Assembly (NCBI GenBank): GCA_937928555.1
Contig: CALFWR010000016.1
Location: forward strand, 1 to 64,000
Direction of reading: 5' to 3'
DNA from: an uncultured Pirellulaceae bacterium
GTDB lineage: Bacteria > Planctomycetota > Planctomycetia > Pirellulales > Pirellulaceae
Length of the DNA: 64,000 bases
Positions 19,057 to 27,043 of this stretch are shown one piece after another; the stretch's first letter is position 1, and the number at the start of each line of letters is the position of its first letter. The notes beneath the pieces were generated by a model. That model saw nothing but the letters and a program-made list of their open reading frames with translations, was not told the DNA's origin and did not search any database. A program made the position numbers and the translations under genes.

Positions 19057-19090
19057 AAAGGCGGCTCCTTGCGAGTCGCCTTTTTGTTTG
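19057..19090 (+). terminator. Terminator after the LEPR metalloprotease
   Basis: Stem AAAGGCGGCT / AGTCGCCTTT (one G-U pair) with a short loop and then TTTTTGTTT, on the plus strand, 32 bases after the stop codon. Confidence 0.75.
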
Positions 19091-19139
19091 GTGCCTGGTC
19101 GACACGATTCAGCCAGAATCAGCGCCCGCCGATTCGCCC

Positions 19140-19643
19140 CTACTCCAACGCATTTTCGGATATGTTTCGAACGCCGATTCCGCCACCCTGATCGGAATAG
19201 CCCACAAATTTTCCATTCCTGAATGACAGCCTCAGTCCGTGTTCTTCTTCCCAATCGCATTCGCCGTCAAAGAACAAATGCACATCTGAGGCGGAGCAGT
19301 CACCAGGAACAATAATTGATTCGATGCGGTAATGCTTGCCGATGTTTTCACGATTGATATGCCTCAGATCATAGTCTGAAAGGTCCATCAGTTCATCGCA
19401 TAGAGCCCGCGCCATTTCGGCGACATCATCCATCGAATCAACGATCTCCGCAGGCAAGTCAAAAAGGGTGTTGGCAATTTCAATTTGTCGATCCGTCGGC
19501 AGCACGTTTTCGTCCGGATCTGTGTTCTTGTATTCACAATGGTTGTAGATCGTCACCGTGACGGGATTGGAAAGCAATGGCACCCGTTGCCCCATGGCAG
19601 ACCACCAGTACGTATCCCATTGGAAATCAGATTTTTTTAGCAT
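19140..19643 (-). CDS. DUF6985-like domain protein
   Basis: A 167-residue protein. The ATG at 19643 has GAGGATCGATCC upstream, so the longer frame to 19679 is not used. A Trp-rich start (FQWDTYWW) is followed by GQRVPLLSNPVTVTIYNH and then an acidic section on polymerisation- or enzyme-like Ile/Val strands, ending with SFRNGKFVGYSDQGG. The first half resembles DUF6985, a family without a known role; the match is by eye. There is no signal peptide, so it is probably cytoplasmic. It is followed at 29 bases by the gene at 19673-20221, both on the minus strand. Confidence 0.65.
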   Translation of the reverse strand: MLKKSDFQWDTYWWSAMGQRVPLLSNPVTVTIYNHCEYKNTDPDENVLPTDRQIEIANTLFDLPAEIVDSMDDVAEMARALCDELMDLSDYDLRHINRENIGKHYRIESIIVPGDCSASDVHLFFDGECDWEEEHGLRLSFRNGKFVGYSDQGGGIGVRNISENALE

Positions 19644-19672
19644 GGATCGATCCTCGTTGCGTCGCGGTCGAG

Positions 19673-20221
19673 CTACCAACGACGTTGCCTTCCAAAAAGA
19701 TAATCAATCGCAGTTGCGGCGGCTTCCGACTGCGGAATAAATCGGAGCTTCCCAGCCTTGCCGTCGAGCCTGCCAAGGTACTTTGGCGTGACACTCCGGG
19801 CATGGTTTCTTATATAGCCACAGTCCTCGCCCGCGAAGTAAGCAGAAACAGTTCCCCGCGCAAGGTCGATCACGTGCTCCGAAACGGCATCATCAAGGTA
19901 CAGGATCGGGCCGGTGGGTGCATCCAGCAAATAGCAGTTGATCGGATAACCGCCGCACGTATCCACAGCCATTTCTTGCCTTTCGCCGCGAGCGTCCTGG
20001 GTATGCACAGCGATCCAGCGGTCGTACTCCGCCATCATCGGGTGAATGCCAATTCGCGAGTGCTCAATTTCGAACTCCGTATCCGAGATCCTGAAATCCG
20101 TCGTTTCCGTCACAAAGCTGTGCTCAAACAGTTGGTAATACGGCGAATTCACGAACAACATTAGCAACAACGCACTAATCGCAATTGCCAAAAACAGGCA
20201 GCCTGCAGTTTTTCGATTCAT
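19673..20221 (-). CDS. Membrane-anchored protein, unknown function
   Basis: A 182-residue protein. The ATG at 20221 begins MNRKTAGCLFLAIAISALLLMLF, a single N-terminal membrane anchor or uncleaved signal. An alternative ATG at 20245 would overlap the upstream gene by about 20 bases. The outer domain has an ordered, mostly β composition (EMAVDTCGGYPINCYLLDAPTGP, FAGEDCGYIRN) with two Cys pairs (CGG..NC and DCG) that may form disulfides. No catalytic motif is seen. It lies between the DUF6985-like gene and the three-helix membrane protein, all three on the minus strand with short gaps, so they may be co-transcribed. Confidence 0.6.
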   Translation of the reverse strand: MNRKTAGCLFLAIAISALLLMLFVNSPYYQLFEHSFVTETTDFRISDTEFEIEHSRIGIHPMMAEYDRWIAVHTQDARGERQEMAVDTCGGYPINCYLLDAPTGPILYLDDAVSEHVIDLARGTVSAYFAGEDCGYIRNHARSVTPKYLGRLDGKAGKLRFIPQSEAAATAIDYLFGRQRRW

Positions 20222-20225
20222 GGTT

Positions 20226-20531
20226 TCAGCCCTTGAGCCGTTCATTTTCGCCGGGCCGGTTGTTTCCCAACAAAGCCAAACCGCCAAGCCAAATCAATGT
20301 GTACACCGTCGATGGCAACCATCCAACAATCACAGCCAGTCCCGGAGCCAGGCTGCCATAATCAGGCGTAAACGAAAGATGATACTGCCCGCCGATGATC
20401 AAAAGAATCCACAGCGCTGCGACAGAGCAAACGACCGCTATTAAACGATGCCGGACAACCGCAAATAGCAACGGCGGGGTGACCAGAAACGCAGCGGTCA
20501 TCACAAGATCAACAATACCCAAGTTGTTCAC
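20226..20531 (-). CDS. Small integral membrane protein, three predicted helices
   Basis: About 101 residues from a GTG at 20531, the start that leaves the first helix intact. Starts at 20657 (basic extension, overlaps the neighbouring gene) and ATG 20501 are also possible. Three hydrophobic segments are visible: LGIVDLVMTAAFLVTPPLLF, LIAVVCSVAALWILLIIGG and LAVIVGWLPSTVYTLIWLGG. A short charged C-terminus (NNRPGENERLKG) follows. I recognise no family. It is between an alpha/beta hydrolase upstream and the gene at 20221 downstream, all minus strand. Confidence 0.5.
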   Translation of the reverse strand: MNNLGIVDLVMTAAFLVTPPLLFAVVRHRLIAVVCSVAALWILLIIGGQYHLSFTPDYGSLAPGLAVIVGWLPSTVYTLIWLGGLALLGNNRPGENERLKG

Positions 20532-20613
20532 CTGAAATGGACAATACGAGTGATCACCAAACCCCGACCGTCGCAGCAACGCTTTGCGGAAGACCTTCTC
20601 GCGCGCAGCGTTG

Positions 20614-21279
20614 CTACCTCCCGATGATCTGCGACGCTTTTTCGGGCTGAGTCTCAAGAATCAAATGTGGCCCGTCAATATTGAGAATCGTCGTGTCAGG
20701 GTTGAGTACCACCATTTGATCGACGCAGCGACGCGGCACAAGTCGGTCTTTTGTTGGTCGGAGATATTCAAGCCGGCACTTCAGATTCGAATATTCGCTC
20801 GAGACATCGACATTCTGAACTAGGCGAAAGCGATGTCGCAAGACTGCTGGTGTGTTTTGGCGTATCGCCGATCGCAGGGTCGGTACCAGCGATTTGCAGC
20901 CACCCACAAAGAAGTGACCGGCAACCAGCGATGGCAGCGGAAGGCGAAACATCGCGGACCATGGCAAGATCGCCGCAGTTTTGGGAACCGGTGAGGTCAC
21001 GAAACTTGCAACCAGCGTCAATCGGGTAACGACTTGAGGATAACGGTGAGCGAGCAGAACTCCGATTGGGCCGGAGAATGATTGGGCAATAATATGACAG
21101 GACGCGAGATTCTGGACGAAATCCGAGAAATGATTGGCTAGGGCAGCGTAATCTGCCTCAGGATCAGAAGGCAAGGTTTTCGCAACAACACATCTGCTTC
21201 GGGCGAACCGCTCGCAGAATTCTCCAAGCATCAAGTCTGTGCCATCGAGTCCCGGCAGAATTAAAACCGTGGTGTTCAT
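20614..21279 (-). CDS. Alpha/beta hydrolase fold protein
   Basis: About 221 residues from the ATG at 21279 (MNTTVLILPGLDGTD), the usual start of this family; an ATG at 21342 would add 21 residues. The oxyanion-hole region is ILPGLDGTD. The nucleophile elbow is AQSFSG with a serine at the usual place, although the first Gly of G-x-S-x-G is Ala. The acid is probably Asp in TKDRLVP and the catalytic His is in DGPHLIL near the end, completing a Ser-Asp-His triad. There is no signal peptide. Substrate is unknown; esterase, lipase or thioesterase are all possible. The R1 repeat copy B lies upstream at 21364. Confidence 0.75.
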   Translation of the reverse strand: MNTTVLILPGLDGTDLMLGEFCERFARSRCVVAKTLPSDPEADYAALANHFSDFVQNLASCHIIAQSFSGPIGVLLAHRYPQVVTRLTLVASFVTSPVPKTAAILPWSAMFRLPLPSLVAGHFFVGGCKSLVPTLRSAIRQNTPAVLRHRFRLVQNVDVSSEYSNLKCRLEYLRPTKDRLVPRRCVDQMVVLNPDTTILNIDGPHLILETQPEKASQIIGR

Positions 21280-21363
21280 ATCGCAACGAATTGTCTTGTC
21301 AAATGTCTCGCCGAATGTTCTGCCAAATGGTAACAGCGACATGCTTCCCGTGGTCGAACATCA

Positions 21364-21551
21364 ACCGGAATTATTCACGACGACGGGCGTTGATTCTACG
21401 TCTGGCCAACAGGAGCAAGGGAAAAGCTGAACTTCAACAAGAAATGTGAGTCATCCGGTAGATGAAAACCACAGCGATCGTTTGATCGCATCAGAGTCGC
21501 GGATCACTGTCGGAACTGACGCTGACGCCCACGCCTCGTGAATAATCCGGG
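21364..21551 (+). repeat. R1 repeat, copy B (188 bp, MITE-like)
   Basis: Left end CCGGAATTATTCACGACGAC, right end CCTCGTGAATAATCCGGG. ATCAA lies directly before the left end and directly after the right end, a clear 5-bp duplication. The core is the same as the other R1 copies. It lies between two minus-strand genes. Confidence 0.9.
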
Positions 21552-21573
21552 ATCAATCGCGACAGGTCGGCGG

Positions 21574-22662
21574 CTACCCTTGCTTCACGCCGGTGGCGAT
21601 GTGGTAGCGACGGCTTTGAAAGACTTCGCAGTCGGTGAACCACGTGGCAAGATTGTCACGGTACCACTGTGGTTTGCGGGTCACCAGGACCATGCGACCA
21701 CCGGGACGAAGCGCCTTTTGGGACGTTTCGACGAAGTGCCTCGCAATTTTGAAGTCCGAGTAGTACGGGGGATTGGCCAGTGCCATGTCAAAAGTGCCTG
21801 CTCGCTGGCCCAGTTCGCCATCGTGATTGACTTCGGCGGTGATATTGGAAAGACCGTTGAGCCTAGCGCCTTTTTGCAGACAGTCGACGGCCCGCGCGTG
21901 ACTGTCGATAGCAAACAGCTGCGCCGACCGATCGCGGGTCGCCAACGCCAGGCTCATCGCGCCGCTGCCGCAACCGATTTCGATAATACTTGACTCGGGA
22001 AAGACCTCGATTGAATCGAGAATCTGTCGGGCTCCGTTATCGAACTGGCGATGCGCGAACACCCCGGGGCGGGTAATGACCTGGATCAGGTTGCCTTCGT
22101 CGCGAACCGCCAGGGTGCAGGAAAAGTCTTTGAACTTCTTGAGTGGTTTCTTTTTGGTCACGTAGTAGACGACCGCGTCCTTGAACTTGCGGACTTTGAC
22201 CGATTTGTCAAAGGACTGCATTTGCCCCAGCAGCCATTTGTCTTTGGGGTTGTCGATGCCGACCGCGAGGATTCCGCCATCGCGCAGATTTTGGTAACCG
22301 TTTTGCAGAAAATCCCTCGCCAATTCGGATTCACCGCCTTTGTGCAGGGAAATCGCGACCAGATCGACGGCCTTTTCCAACGGCCAGTCTGCGGCACAGA
22401 GAACGTTGGCGTGCGTTTCGCTCAGCTCTGCATCGGCTAGCTGCGCGTGGTGCCGATCCAGAAACCATGCCGAGACGTTGGCGTCGCTGCGGTTTTTGGC
22501 AAGTCTTCCCGCGATTTGTGCGCGACCGCAAGAAAGGACCACGATGTCGCGACCCGGAATTGCATTGACGACCGAAAACAGGCGTTCTTCTGAAACACGA
22601 ATTTCGACTTTTCTGGCCGCTGGGGCGGCGATGGATTTCTTTTCGTTGGGAACTTCGTTCAT
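21574..22662 (-). CDS. RsmC/RlmG-type rRNA guanine-N2 methyltransferase
   Basis: A 362-residue protein with the two-domain layout of RsmC and RlmG. The N-terminal pseudo-methyltransferase domain is at about 1-190 (DIVVLSCGRAQIA, then LLGQM). The active C-terminal SAM-binding domain has IIEIGCGSGAMSLALA (motif I) and FDMALANPPYYSD, where NPPY is the catalytic motif of base-amine methyltransferases. These enzymes methylate guanosines in 16S or 23S rRNA in the cytoplasm; which of the two cannot be told here. The ATG at 22662 lacks a strong ribosome site. It is divergent from the small gene at 22699. Confidence 0.82.
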   Translation of the reverse strand: MNEVPNEKKSIAAPAARKVEIRVSEERLFSVVNAIPGRDIVVLSCGRAQIAGRLAKNRSDANVSAWFLDRHHAQLADAELSETHANVLCAADWPLEKAVDLVAISLHKGGESELARDFLQNGYQNLRDGGILAVGIDNPKDKWLLGQMQSFDKSVKVRKFKDAVVYYVTKKKPLKKFKDFSCTLAVRDEGNLIQVITRPGVFAHRQFDNGARQILDSIEVFPESSIIEIGCGSGAMSLALATRDRSAQLFAIDSHARAVDCLQKGARLNGLSNITAEVNHDGELGQRAGTFDMALANPPYYSDFKIARHFVETSQKALRPGGRMVLVTRKPQWYRDNLATWFTDCEVFQSRRYHIATGVKQG

Positions 22663-22698
22663 GACTGAAGGGTAGTTACAATCGACACGGGGGAATCA

Positions 22699-22938
22699 AT
22701 GGCTGATCGAAAAAAACGAAACAGTGATAGCGAATTGGAATCGCCGGGTGATCAAGCGCGTCGCAAGTATCTTTATCGCCGGATGGTAATGGGCCAAAAA
22801 ATCAAACTTCCCTCTCGCTTGGCCAAAAAACTTGTCGGGCCCGATTGCGCCTACCACCTTTATCGTGGTCTTCATGGCGAGAGTGACCAATCCGACCGCC
22901 AATCAAAAGACAGCTTGGGTACCGAGACAGCCAAGTAG
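22699..22938 (+). CDS. Small basic protein, unknown
   Basis: A 79-residue hydrophilic protein (MADRKKRNSDSELES...). The ATG is preceded by GGGGGAATCA, a strong ribosome site, which supports it being real. It is rich in Lys and Arg in the first half (ARRKYLYRRMVMGQKIKLPSRLAKKLVG) and acidic/polar at the end. There are no hydrophobic stretches. It starts 36 bases from the divergent methyltransferase start, so the two share a promoter region. A nucleic acid-binding role is possible but not shown. Confidence 0.55.
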   Translation: MADRKKRNSDSELESPGDQARRKYLYRRMVMGQKIKLPSRLAKKLVGPDCAYHLYRGLHGESDQSDRQSKDSLGTETAK

Positions 22939-23016
22939 CTCGACTTTTGAAGTCCGGTTTTTACCCATTGGCGAGGCGCGTTACTTGGGGACTGTCACAA
23001 AATAAAATCCGCATTT

Positions 23017-23084
23017 GGTAACCCGACGCGTAAGCGAGGCGGGGGTTGAATAGATGAAAATCCTCGCTTGGGTGTCGGGCTACC
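23017..23084. repeat. Imperfect inverted repeat, REP-like
   Basis: Arms of 23 bases (23017-23039 and 23062-23084) read GGTAACCCGACGCGTAAGC and its imperfect complement, matching at CCCGAC and AAGCGAGG. It would form a hairpin. It lies in the gap between the small protein and tRNA-Glu, which otherwise shows no gene. Confidence 0.6.
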
Positions 23085-23244
23085 TCGGTTTAGTCTCAAA
23101 CAAAGGGAACTTATTTCGAGACAAATCTTTAAGCGGCAATCCTGAACCGGGACGGAACAGGCACCAGTCGAACCAGTCGACAAAAGTCAGCGCATAAAAA
23201 AGTCAGCGCATAAAAAAAGCCCGACAAAATGCAGGCTTCTTCAG

Positions 23245-23316
23245 TGACCCCTACGGGATTCGAACCCGTGTTGCCGGCGTGAAAGGCCAGTGTCCTAACC
23301 ACTAGACGAAGGGGCC
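23245..23316 (-). tRNA. tRNA-Glu (anticodon TTC)
   Basis: 72 bases on the minus strand. The acceptor stem GGCCCCT/AGGGGTC has a G-U pair, the anticodon loop is CCTTTCACG (anticodon TTC), and the T-loop region is GGGTTCGAATCCC. No encoded CCA. The preceding A at the discriminator position is normal. The csrA gene begins about 115 bases away on the same strand. Confidence 0.95.
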
Positions 23317-23430
23317 GGTGAACTTGGAGAAGATCGGCAAGCTGACGTCAACACATCAGCAAATCGCTCCATTTCGTGAAGCGAATAGTTGAACAAAAAC
23401 GTTCCAGTCGTCAAGCCCGAAGATTTGACG

Positions 23431-23661
23431 TTATCCCTGATCGGCTGGGGCGGGGTTTTTCCCGACTGTTTCTTCGTCGTTTGCGGTGTTTTGCGATTCT
23501 GATCGCATGATCGCCTCATAGACTTCACGACGATGCACCGGCACTTCCTTGGGGGCTTCAACACCCAAACGGACCTTGTCACCGCGAATTTCAACCACAA
23601 CGATCGAGATGTCATCGTTGATGACGATGCTCTCGTTCTTTTTTCGTGATAATACTAACAT
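23431..23661 (-). CDS. csrA: Carbon storage regulator CsrA
   Basis: A 76-residue RNA-binding regulator. [18 protein letters not shown] is the conserved first strand, and [30 protein letters not shown] is the full CsrA core that binds GGA motifs in mRNA leaders. The final 25 residues ([15 protein letters not shown]...) are an acidic extension beyond the usual 60. It probably forms a homodimer that represses translation. AAGAAGGA lies upstream of the ATG. The flanking 5' region (23662 onward) has no gene. Confidence 0.96.
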   Translation of the reverse strand: MLVLSRKKNESIVINDDISIVVVEIRGDKVRLGVEAPKEVPVHRREVYEAIMRSESQNTANDEETVGKNPAPADQG

Positions 23662-24069
23662 GTTCCTTCTTCTCTTTTGTACGTCCCTGAACCGCCTGAA
23701 TCTCTCCGGTTGAAGCGAGCGATTCGAAAATCTAATCCATTAAACTTTAAATGTGCCCAAATAAGAGTCAATTAAACCTCCCCCGATTACTTGGGAATTA
23801 GGTCGATTGTTCAAAAAAAGCTAAAGTTTGGGGATTGCTATCGCCAAAAAGAGCGGAATTACCGGGTTCAGGTTCACTTCTGCGGCAAAACGCTTGCTCA
23901 AGGCTCGGATATACGGTTCATCCGAAGAATCGCCGGAAAGTGACCTTGGACACCTTTGAGTTGTAACTGCAAGCATTTTCCGGCCAGATTAACATTTTGT
24001 TGGCCCACTGCCCGCAGATCATTGCGTACCTATACTTGCAGCAGTGCGCACCGATTCCAATGGATTCAG
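23662..24069. other. 408-base gap between csrA and the DUF2203 gene
   Basis: The two genes are divergent, so both promoters should lie here. There is A+T-rich sequence near 23740-23830 (AAATCTAATCC, TAAACTTTAAATG) and no gene, tRNA or clear palindrome. Confidence 0.35.
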
Positions 24070-24534
24070 ATGATTACAGCAAAAGCCAGCCACGCCGGAG
24101 ACCTACTTCAGCAAAAGCTTGAGTTCGCCAACTCCACGATTGTCTACCTCAAAGTCGTCGTAGGGGAGATTGTGCATCAAACCGAAGAGCATCGGTCGAC
24201 ACGACAGCGGCTTGAGCAGTTGGACGTGCATCGACAATTGGCAGGTGGCGATGAGCTTTATTCCTCGGAACTGAGGTCCGTTGAACTGATGGCTGACGAA
24301 CTTTGTGGCCGGATCAAAGATTGTTACCGGGAACTGGATCAGATCGAGGGAATTACTTTCTCTGAAAGCGAGCCCGATACGATAGAATTCCCGCTGAAAG
24401 TTGAAACCGGGACGGTCCATTTGAGCTGGCGTTTGGGTGAGGATTCGGTCCAGTTTTGGCATTGGGGTGATGAGAGCAAAGACTCCCGTCGCCCGGTGGA
24501 GTTGCTGATCGGTTCGACATTGCGGGAGCATTGA
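24070..24534 (+). CDS. DUF2203 family protein
   Basis: About 154 residues from the ATG at 24070 (MITAKASHAGDLL); the longer frame to 23956 has no signal or family match. Helical N-terminal two thirds (LLQQKLEFANSTIVYLK, HRSTRQRLEQLDVHRQL, ELRSVELMADELCGRIKD) are followed by the DUF2203 signature near the end: VHLSWRLGEDSVQFWHWGD then DSRRPVE. Family function is unknown; members are small cytosolic proteins. The gene is 106 bases upstream of rsfS on the same strand, so it may be co-expressed. Confidence 0.8.
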   Translation: MITAKASHAGDLLQQKLEFANSTIVYLKVVVGEIVHQTEEHRSTRQRLEQLDVHRQLAGGDELYSSELRSVELMADELCGRIKDCYRELDQIEGITFSESEPDTIEFPLKVETGTVHLSWRLGEDSVQFWHWGDESKDSRRPVELLIGSTLREH

Positions 24535-24640
24535 TTGAGATTAAGTCGCGAACATAAGTATCCTTGCCGGGTCTTTCTGCTTTGGCCCAATCCGGATTTG
24601 AAGCAAGGTGATGTCAGGACAATCTGCGCAGGAGCTCTGC

Positions 24641-25138
24641 GTGACTGAGAAAGAAAAAGATATCGACGTGTCATCCGAAGCAAACGATTCCACTTCTTCG
24701 ACGTTGGATTCATCTGATCGAGACGGGGCCGAACATTCACCATCCGGGGCTGCGTTGAACCGCATCAACCCGGAGCGCAGTCTGGAGTTGGCGAAAGCTG
24801 CCGCGCTGGTTGCTGCTGAAAACGGAGGAACTGATCTGCTGGTGCTTGATATGTCCGGCCAGACTGCAATCTTTGACTACTTCGTCATTGCAACGGGTAC
24901 CAGTCGTCGTCAGCTTCATGCGATGAGTGAAGAGATTGATGATCGACTCGAAAAAGATCTCAACGACAAGCGGATGAATATTGACGGTTACGCAGAAAGC
25001 CGCTGGATCGTGCTGGACTACGGAACGGTTGTGATTCACCTGTTCGAAGAAGAGGCCCGCGAGAATTACAGCCTCGAGTCACTGTGGGCTGATGCCAAGC
25101 CAGTTGACTTGACTGAATTGCTGCGGGACATTCGCTAA
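24641..25138 (+). CDS. rsfS: Ribosome silencing factor RsfS
   Basis: About 165 residues. The start is GTG 24641, which has AGGAG 6 bases upstream; GTG 24608 and ATG 24611 are alternatives with weaker ribosome sites. The first 45 residues are a Ser/Asp/Glu-rich extension. The conserved DUF143 domain follows (ELAKAAALVAAENGGTDLLVLDM, FDYFVIATGTSRRQLHAMSEEI, EGYAESRWIVLDYGTVVIHLF-type core). It binds L14 on the 50S subunit and blocks joining with 30S when nutrients are short. The C-terminus (ADAKPVDLTELLRDIR) matches the family. The gene runs with the DUF2203 gene. Confidence 0.93.
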   Translation: MTEKEKDIDVSSEANDSTSSTLDSSDRDGAEHSPSGAALNRINPERSLELAKAAALVAAENGGTDLLVLDMSGQTAIFDYFVIATGTSRRQLHAMSEEIDDRLEKDLNDKRMNIDGYAESRWIVLDYGTVVIHLFEEEARENYSLESLWADAKPVDLTELLRDIR

Positions 25139-25177
25139 CGTCGGAAGTTGCGAATGGCCTTTTGGCTCGGATGGTTG

Positions 25178-25371
25178 CCTCGGATTGGCGAGGTGCGGGC
25201 ATTGCTTTCCGTTCAGCCGATCAGCAACGCATCTTTTTGAAAGAATCGTGGTGTTGGGCCTCGCAGTTGGGCTGCATCAACGAAGTGAACCGAAGTCCGC
25301 GCGGCGGTCGGGCTTTGGCGTTCTCCGGGCGTGATTCGAAACCGGTGGATAACTCCGGTGAATAATTCCGG
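25178..25371 (-). repeat. Strongly diverged R1b-type copy (R1c)
   Basis: About 194 bp. Its plus strand aligns with the reverse complement of R1b at 52703-52890. Shared blocks include TTTC.GTT.AGCC.AT.AGCA.CGC and CATCAACGA.GTGAACCGAA, and the end reads TGAATAATTCCGG. It differs by roughly a third of its bases and a net 12-base insertion. Ends are eroded and no target duplication is visible. Confidence 0.5.
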
Positions 25372-25593
25372 TCTAATGAAACTCGATGGCGGTTCTTACC
25401 GGTAATTCGCTTGCCAATGGCGTGAATTTGTAAGAGATTGCCGAAGGTAGCGGTTAGGCAGGTTGGGCGATCGGTTGTCAGAACGAAATCATCATTTTGC
25501 TTTGAAGGTTCGTCGGCTGTGACTATAGTTGAGGCCTTCTCGAAATCTTCGCGACAACCGCCTCAATCTCTGGCAATATTGGAGTTCCTTACA

Positions 25594-26049
25594 ATGCGAC
25601 AGTTCTGTTACCTCGGTCTTGCTGTAATTGCTTTGACCTGTTTTTCCGATTCAATCTCCGCCCAAGACCTTGATGTTCCGCTGAAGAATCAGGTTTTCGT
25701 ATCAGTTGATCGGAATAATGATTTGAACGGCAGTATTGTCGATCTTGCCGATCTTAAAGTGGAAACTGAATTTGGTCAGGTTTCGATTCCGATGGCCAAG
25801 GTGGATGGCATCAAAATGCACGCCGATGCCAAAGACAACTCAATCATTGCGTTCAAGAATGGTGATCTGGTCACCGGCAAGGTTGTTCTGGAAGTGGTCA
25901 AGCTGAAAACCGAATGGGGAACAGCCCACATCAACACGGAAAAAATTAAAACGATCATGAACTCGAAGAGCTCGCGATTCTACTCCGACAATTCAACCGG
26001 ACGACCTGTTTGGCGATTTTCCAAGTCAGGTCCTACGGCTGCAAAGTAG
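25594..26049 (+). CDS. Secreted protein, paralogue 1 of a three-gene cluster
   Basis: A 151-residue exported protein. The ATG at 25594 has TTGGAG nine bases upstream and begins a signal peptide (LGLAVIALTCFSDSISA). The mature part is one repeating β module: TEFGQVSIPMAKVDGIKMH, then NSIIAFKNGDLVTGKV, then a second LKTEWGTAHINTEKI. These match TAFGDVTIPMSEVAGVKFH and VVVLINGDSVTGI in the gene at 27044, so the two are related. The module looks like a small SH3-like barrel repeated twice. No enzyme motif is seen. It has its own terminator at 26073. Confidence 0.75.
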   Translation: MRQFCYLGLAVIALTCFSDSISAQDLDVPLKNQVFVSVDRNNDLNGSIVDLADLKVETEFGQVSIPMAKVDGIKMHADAKDNSIIAFKNGDLVTGKVVLEVVKLKTEWGTAHINTEKIKTIMNSKSSRFYSDNSTGRPVWRFSKSGPTAAK

Positions 26050-26072
26050 GCCTTTTGCAAAGGCAGGAAAGA

Positions 26073-26099
26073 AAGCCGGCTTGAGGGTCGGCTTTTTTT
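26073..26099 (+). terminator. Terminator between paralogues 1 and 2
   Basis: AAGCCGGC / GTCGGCTT (one G-U pair) with a short loop and a T-run, 23 bases after the stop of the gene at 25594. Confidence 0.75.
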
Positions 26100-26112
26100 G
26101 TACTGCATACTT

Positions 26113-26937
26113 ATGAAACATCTCCAGATATTACTCGGATCGTTCCTGTTGTTGGTTCTGTTCGCATCCACGATTTGGTCTCAGGATACGAATCGGCGAA
26201 AAGTCACCGGCGTCATCAACGGCGAAGATGTAGTCGGACCGATGCCCGGAATCCAGGCCATCGTGTCGATGACCGATCAGCGAATGACGCTGCTTCGTCA
26301 GCAGGGAGGCCTGCAGATACCTGTGCCGCCGGAACTCAAGAACGTCCAGTCTGTGGTGTTGAAGAGACCCAGCTACTTCAAGGACAAAACCGCTAGAGCT
26401 TTTGCTCAATCGATGCTTCAGGGCCAGTCGGTTGTTGTCGATGTTAGCGAATCGATTTTGGATCGGATCGACTATCAGCCCATTGAGCTGAAGGTTTACG
26501 AGGCCGGATTTTCCAGCGTATTGCTACGGTACACCGGGGGGCTCTCTGCTTTGAAGAGAGCGAACCGACAGATTGGAGACCCCGAAGTGGACAGCCCGCT
26601 TGTAACACTCAAGTTCAGTAGCGGTCGGGCGATCAGGGGGCGGATCAAAGGTCTCAAGTCGCTGGAAATTTTGTCCACGATTGGCAAACTGAACGTGGAT
26701 CTGGAAAAGTTAAACAGAATCCGGATCGGCAAAAAAGGAAATCTCAAATTTGAGATGCCCAGCGGTAATCGGATATCCGGTACGATTTCCGTCAGTGAAT
26801 TTGTGCTGTTGAATCGATGGGAGAACGAGACGTTTCAGTTTCAGAGCGTCAGCGAAATCATCATTGATAAGACAGCTGTCCTTGCTGCATCGCCACAAGG
26901 CGCAGTAGCAGGTCCGAGTGTGATTATTGCCAAGTAA
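26113..26937 (+). CDS. Secreted protein, gene 2 of the cluster
   Basis: A 274-residue exported protein. The ATG at 26113 is followed by LQILLGSFLLLVLFASTIWSQ, a signal peptide. The middle has a region like paralogue 3 (PPELKNVQSVVLKRPSYF against PPDKQNVISEIQIGFKD, and SVVVDVSESILDRID against ATVLVDDALLAKIK). The C-terminal part has SSGRAIRGRIKGLKSLEILSTIGKLNVDLEKL and MPSGNRISGTISVSEF, two of the same short β units as paralogue 1. The protein is probably extracytoplasmic. No active site is recognisable. It starts 13 bases after the terminator of paralogue 1, so it needs its own promoter in a very short space or read-through. Confidence 0.7.
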   Translation: MKHLQILLGSFLLLVLFASTIWSQDTNRRKVTGVINGEDVVGPMPGIQAIVSMTDQRMTLLRQQGGLQIPVPPELKNVQSVVLKRPSYFKDKTARAFAQSMLQGQSVVVDVSESILDRIDYQPIELKVYEAGFSSVLLRYTGGLSALKRANRQIGDPEVDSPLVTLKFSSGRAIRGRIKGLKSLEILSTIGKLNVDLEKLNRIRIGKKGNLKFEMPSGNRISGTISVSEFVLLNRWENETFQFQSVSEIIIDKTAVLAASPQGAVAGPSVIIAK

Positions 26938-27043
26938 TCTGCGGACAACCGGCCAACTTTTAAATAAAATAGGAACTCTACAATTTCGACATTGTCGCCG
27001 TTTTGCGAGTCGCCGAGTTCTGAACATTTTCGATGGAGAAACC

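Noticed and set aside
23820-23860. Short match to the R2 arm (GCTATCGCCAAAAAGAGCGG)
   Set aside because: Only about 13 bases match with no second arm; chance is likely.
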